DNA of 64,000 bases, taken from contig JBEEOW010000022.1 in assembly GCA_041191405.1 (NCBI GenBank), positions 10,605-74,604 of the forward strand. The letters are read 5' to 3'. Each line of letters starts with the position of its first letter. Position 1 is the first letter of the stretch. This DNA comes from JBEEOW01 sp041191405. GTDB taxonomy: Bacteria > Bacteroidota > Bacteroidia > Cytophagales > UBA9547. Shown here one piece after another: positions 62,101 to 64,000 of this stretch. Made by a program: the position numbers and the translations under genes. A model generated the notes under the pieces. That model worked only from the letters and a program-made list of their open reading frames with translations, did not search any database and was not told the DNA's origin.

Positions 62101-62868
62101 ATTTAATAGGATATCTAATCTTTTGTTATCTAAATTTAGTTTATTATTACAATTCAAAATATTAACATAAGCTTCTTTAGTTTTAATAAAGTAGTTATTT
62201 TTTTTAAAATACGTTACCAGTAATTCACTTTTCTCAATTGATATTTTATATTCTCCAATTTCGGTTAAAATAAATGTTATATCATGCATTAAGTTATAAA
62301 AATCAAAAACAGCAATGGAGTCATTATTTGTCTTTGCTATATCTAATCCCAAATCAATATTAATTAATGAATTTTTGTAATCTTTATTTATATAATAATT
62401 ACTAGAAAGTAAATATAATCCCCAAGAAAAATCTTTTGTTTTCTGATATTTTTTATATTTTTTTGATTTACAACCTTCTAAAGACGAAATTGATTTTTCA
62501 ATTTCTCCGTTAAAATAAAAGATTTCTCCTATTTCTAAGTTTAAGTAAAATTCTATATCATCATTTGTATTTATTTTTTGTGCTTCAATAAGAACTTGAA
62601 TAGACTCATCATAATTTTTAAGTATTTTAAAATGTCTCGCAATTATTAGATTTAAATATGCTATTTCATAATTAGTTAAAATATTATAATTTGACTTTTT
62701 ATATTCTATTAATTTATTTGCAGCAGCCAAAGCATTTCCATTTTCTACAAATTTGTATGAGCTTTTAACTGCCGAATCTAATTGGTTATTAATTTGCCCA
62801 ATTGTTTCTGAATTTAGAAAAACAAATAAAATCAATAAGCTTAATATTTTCTTTAAAATAGACATCAT
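58483..62868 (-). CDS. Secreted TPR-CHAT protease-like protein
   Basis: A 1461-residue protein with signal peptide (~1-25), a very long array of degenerate TPR helices (~40-1000), a coiled region (~1010-1090) and a C-terminal CHAT (caspase-HetF-associated) domain. The catalytic dyad is H1306 (HIATHGFF) and C1373 (VVLSACGTG), with MWNVDD after it, as in clan CD caspase-like peptidases. Secretion makes it an extracytoplasmic, not cytoplasmic, protease. A near-identical paralogous 3' end begins 4.4 kb upstream (62939 onward). Substrate unknown. Confidence 0.88.
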   Translation of the reverse strand: MMSILKKILSLLILFVFLNSETIGQINNQLDSAVKSSYKFVENGNALAAANKLIEYKKSNYNILTNYEIAYLNLIIARHFKILKNYDESIQVLIEAQKINTNDDIEFYLNLEIGEIFYFNGEIEKSISSLEGCKSKKYKKYQKTKDFSWGLYLLSSNYYINKDYKNSLINIDLGLDIAKTNNDSIAVFDFYNLMHDITFILTEIGEYKISIEKSELLVTYFKKNNYFIKTKEAYVNILNCNNKLNLDNKRLDILLNIKDELIKAYNDTQTTFIKNELTTINKELAIYYSGQKKYSNAIYYYKESEKTNINNDTIDYFISEGLGNCYHIENKLDSAIIYFKKCIASSILHLLPIETKNYISYELGIDYMSITNYDSAYKYTNNAFNYYLSVNDTFMTKKCIFYIHSISLRYLQEKEASKAIELATIVFNYYNINNINNDNETLVQIYSTLSGANTLLDDKIKAQVYEKLELSTLYKIKKNNPDRLNIDLDIINSNISLSSTNSLLNNFNESKKYADVAYEYYLNNKFNDNCLLKRIYEHLIISYTNLNYIKEADLTIEKLLNIKNCSMESNYVSLNYFYLKTSNINKLKELHINRSQMCKIKYGENSEEYFLSLKVLGVTYSELSEFDNAYQTLNNAQAILKNINLNNTDLYILSKVLNHAWGVYYSCIGNDKLSLEYYFKNKEEVQSDFTTIYNISQCFLNLGELTNAKKYLSKCREINTLKNNLHDQISINTPYSQILYKLGQTNEAFNILEENDSLIIQMFDKKISLEYIHNLTTYIEFYVGLVTKKDDKYKLKLALYCEKIRAALNEIELSKFQLSDTYNTLGLAYCALNNHNKAFEYLEKCVTIKESNNEIVEPHILGNLGNLYYIQKKYQEAILYTERAKNIQLELDSNNINKLALIYDNLSLLYSKTNNRVKSEEYFSKFIDKVNFYISTIQLSENNFNDFYDIYIKSKIRVINSFAETSENINLKIDNITFSNVYKGISSRRNQLLKKSNNNLLKKDSLILSKINQLQELKNKLYNSKIPNSNLTILNLKKEISKLEEYLIQNQVNTVHNNITYNEIKNNLDKNNVAININKYKFYENSTKGENLSDSIHYAASIIYPHSLEPKFVYLKNGNQLENQLLEYSKYSSGNLKYKKDTNSYQLFWAEIDKYLKGYDKVYICPDGVFSKINIESLYDKSKNQYVGDKYNIELVRNLGDIVNRKDTIKPTTNNETIVLMGGADYDNKPNFTYDSTSILAYNTTSLRDGLQGKLQYLPGTKKEVEVIGELLKKQGNKTIIYTGKSASEENVKAIKKPKIWHIATHGFFLENTKDSTKSYQEPLLKTGLYLSGANITRKGEKIGDDKDDGVFTAFEALNLDLTGTELVVLSACGTGKGDVKDGEGIYGLPRAIMEAGAESVLMSMWNVDDIGTMEYMKRFYTFRSKGLTNRESYQKTVLSLKNDPEFNYPYYWASFILIDR

Positions 62869-62932
62869 TTACTCGAAATAGTTAATAATTCAGATATTGT
62901 ATTTTTAATTAATTCAATAATTATAATAAAAA

Positions 62933-63573
62933 GCAATTTTACCTATCAATCAAAATAAAGCTTGCCCAGTAATATGGATAATTAAATTCTGGGTCGTTTT
63001 TTAGAGAAAGAACTGTTTTTTGATAAGATTCTCTGTTAGTTAAGCCTTTTGAACGAAAAGTGTAAAATCTTTTCATATATTCCATTGTACCAATATCATC
63101 AACATTCCACATACTCATAAGTACAGATTCTGCACCAGCTTCCATAATGGCTCTTGGTAAACCATAAATACCTTCACCATCTTTTACATCTCCTTTGCCT
63201 GTACCACAAGCACTTAAAACCACTAGTTCAGTTCCTGTTAAATCTAAATTTAATGCTTCAAAAGCTGTAAATACACCATCATCTTTGTCATCACCAATTT
63301 TCTCTCCTTTTCTAGTAATATTTGCACCACTTAGGTACAAACCTGTTTTTAATAATGGTTCTTGGTAGCTTTTGGTACTGTCTTTAGTGTTTTCTAAGAA
63401 AAACCCATGTGTAGCTATATGCCATATTTTAGGTTTTTTTATAGCTTTTACATTTTCTTCTGATGCAGATTTACCTGTATAAATAATAGTTTTATTGCCT
63501 TGCTTTTTTAACAACTCTCCAATTACTTCAACTTCTTTTTTAGTTCCTGGTAAATATTGTAATTTACCTTGTA
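62933..63573. repeat. 641-bp duplicated tract, copy 2
   Basis: Identical to 58477-59117, including bases after the stop codon. Confidence 0.95.
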
Positions 63574-64000
63574 CTCCATCTCTAAGAGAGGTAGTATTAT
63601 ATGCTAATATAGAAGTGCTATCATAAGTAAAGTTCGGTTTGTTGTCATAATCAGCTCCACCCATAAGCACTATTGTTTCATTATCAGTTGTTGGTTTAAT
63701 AGTATCTTTTCTATTGACAATATCACCTAAATTACGTACAAGTTCAACATTGTATTTATCCCCTACATATTGATTTTGAGATTTATCATACAATGACTCA
63801 ATATTTATTTTGCTAAATACACCATCAGGACATATATACACCTTGTCGTATCCTTTTAGATACTTATCTATTTCAGCCCAAAATAACTGATAAGAACTAG
63901 TGTCTTTTTTATATTTCAAATTACCTGAACTGTGTTTTGTATATTCTGATAATTGATTTTCGAGTTCATTTCCGTTTTTTAGGTAAATAGAAAAGGTTGT
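62939..64000 (-). CDS. Second TPR-CHAT protein, 5' part outside window
   Basis: At least 354 C-terminal residues of a paralogue of the preceding gene, read to the window edge (an internal Met at 63917-63919 is not the start because the frame and homology continue beyond it: ...YLKNGNELENQLSEYTKHSSGN). The CHAT dyad is in HIATHGFF and LSACGTG. The 3' 635 bp of coding sequence are identical to the first copy. Upstream regions carry mostly synonymous changes. Tandem duplication with recent sequence homogenisation is the simplest reading. Confidence 0.88.
   Translation of the reverse strand, partial: TTFSIYLKNGNELENQLSEYTKHSSGNLKYKKDTSSYQLFWAEIDKYLKGYDKVYICPDGVFSKINIESLYDKSQNQYVGDKYNVELVRNLGDIVNRKDTIKPTTDNETIVLMGGADYDNKPNFTYDSTSILAYNTTSLRDGVQGKLQYLPGTKKEVEVIGELLKKQGNKTIIYTGKSASEENVKAIKKPKIWHIATHGFFLENTKDSTKSYQEPLLKTGLYLSGANITRKGEKIGDDKDDGVFTAFEALNLDLTGTELVVLSACGTGKGDVKDGEGIYGLPRAIMEAGAESVLMSMWNVDDIGTMEYMKRFYTFRSKGLTNRESYQKTVLSLKNDPEFNYPYYWASFILIDR

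Noticed and set aside
58483..62868. TPR-CHAT as a cytoplasmic CRISPR-linked (Craspase-type) protease
   Set aside because: It has a signal peptide and no CRISPR array or cas gene is in the window.
62939..63919. A complete 326-residue CHAT protein
   Set aside because: The frame and the homology continue past the Met at 63917-63919 to the window edge, so this is the C-terminal part of a longer gene.

Overview
The window looks like chromosomal DNA from an AT-rich member of the Bacteroidota. The evidence is promoters of the TTTG-N19-TAnnTTTG type rather than E. coli-type -35/-10 boxes, a PorQ gene of the type IX secretion system (T9SS), several secreted proteins ending in T9SS sorting domains, a SprB-like repeat protein, a 7TM/AraC regulator and Bacteroidota-type DUF families. 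No genus can be named from the sequence alone.

Layout. 1-5.9 kb holds housekeeping genes: a cut-off Mpl-like muropeptide ligase, a 2-hydroxyacid dehydrogenase, MgtE, RsmA and leucyl aminopeptidase. 5.9-9.3 kb has a Gly-rich membrane protein, a Uma2 nuclease-like protein, a secreted protein and a YigZ/IMPACT protein, with a shared GAGACGTGGC palindrome at two sites. 9.3-14.5 kb is a cytochrome c module: ccmB, ccmC, a ccmD-like gene and a ccmE with a CxxxY haem site, followed after a lipoprotein gene and tRNA-Ala(GGC) by two lipoproteins with CX4CH motifs and a DUF5777 beta-barrel. 14.7-24.3 kb is rich in T9SS cargo (LRR protein, M43 metalloprotease, sortilin-like BNR/PKD protein) around an unusual 7TM-kinase-like-AraC regulator. 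24.5-34.5 kb carries an OmpR/histidine kinase pair, an acyltransferase, an SGNH hydrolase and a complete CzcCBA-type metal efflux operon. 34.6-38.1 kb starts with three phased palindromes in front of satD-DUF3307, then porQ and a probable outer-membrane protein. 38.4-44.5 kb contains a short basic-protein gene with its own promoter and terminator, hisS, a TatD-family gene preceded by heptamer repeats, a SprB-like protein, an SRPBCC protein and a DUF349 protein.

44.5-56.2 kb is a defence island immediately downstream of tRNA-Thr(TGT): McrBC (type IV restriction), a two-domain P-loop/deoxycytidylate deaminase protein resembling the anti-phage dCTP deaminases, and a type I restriction-modification system (hsdR, hsdM, hsdS). 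A relic of an hsdS 3' end lies directly in front of the deaminase gene, which suggests the deaminase was once translated directly after hsdS in the same operon. 56.6-64 kb has two small lipoprotein genes, a TPR protein and two tandem secreted TPR-CHAT protease-like genes whose 3' ends share a 641-bp identical tract. The second is cut by the window end.

Genes that probably work together are ccmBCDE with the CX4CH lipoproteins; PorQ with the T9SS cargo; CzcC-CzcB-CzcA as one tripartite pump; the two-component pair; and the restriction and deaminase genes as layered phage defence.
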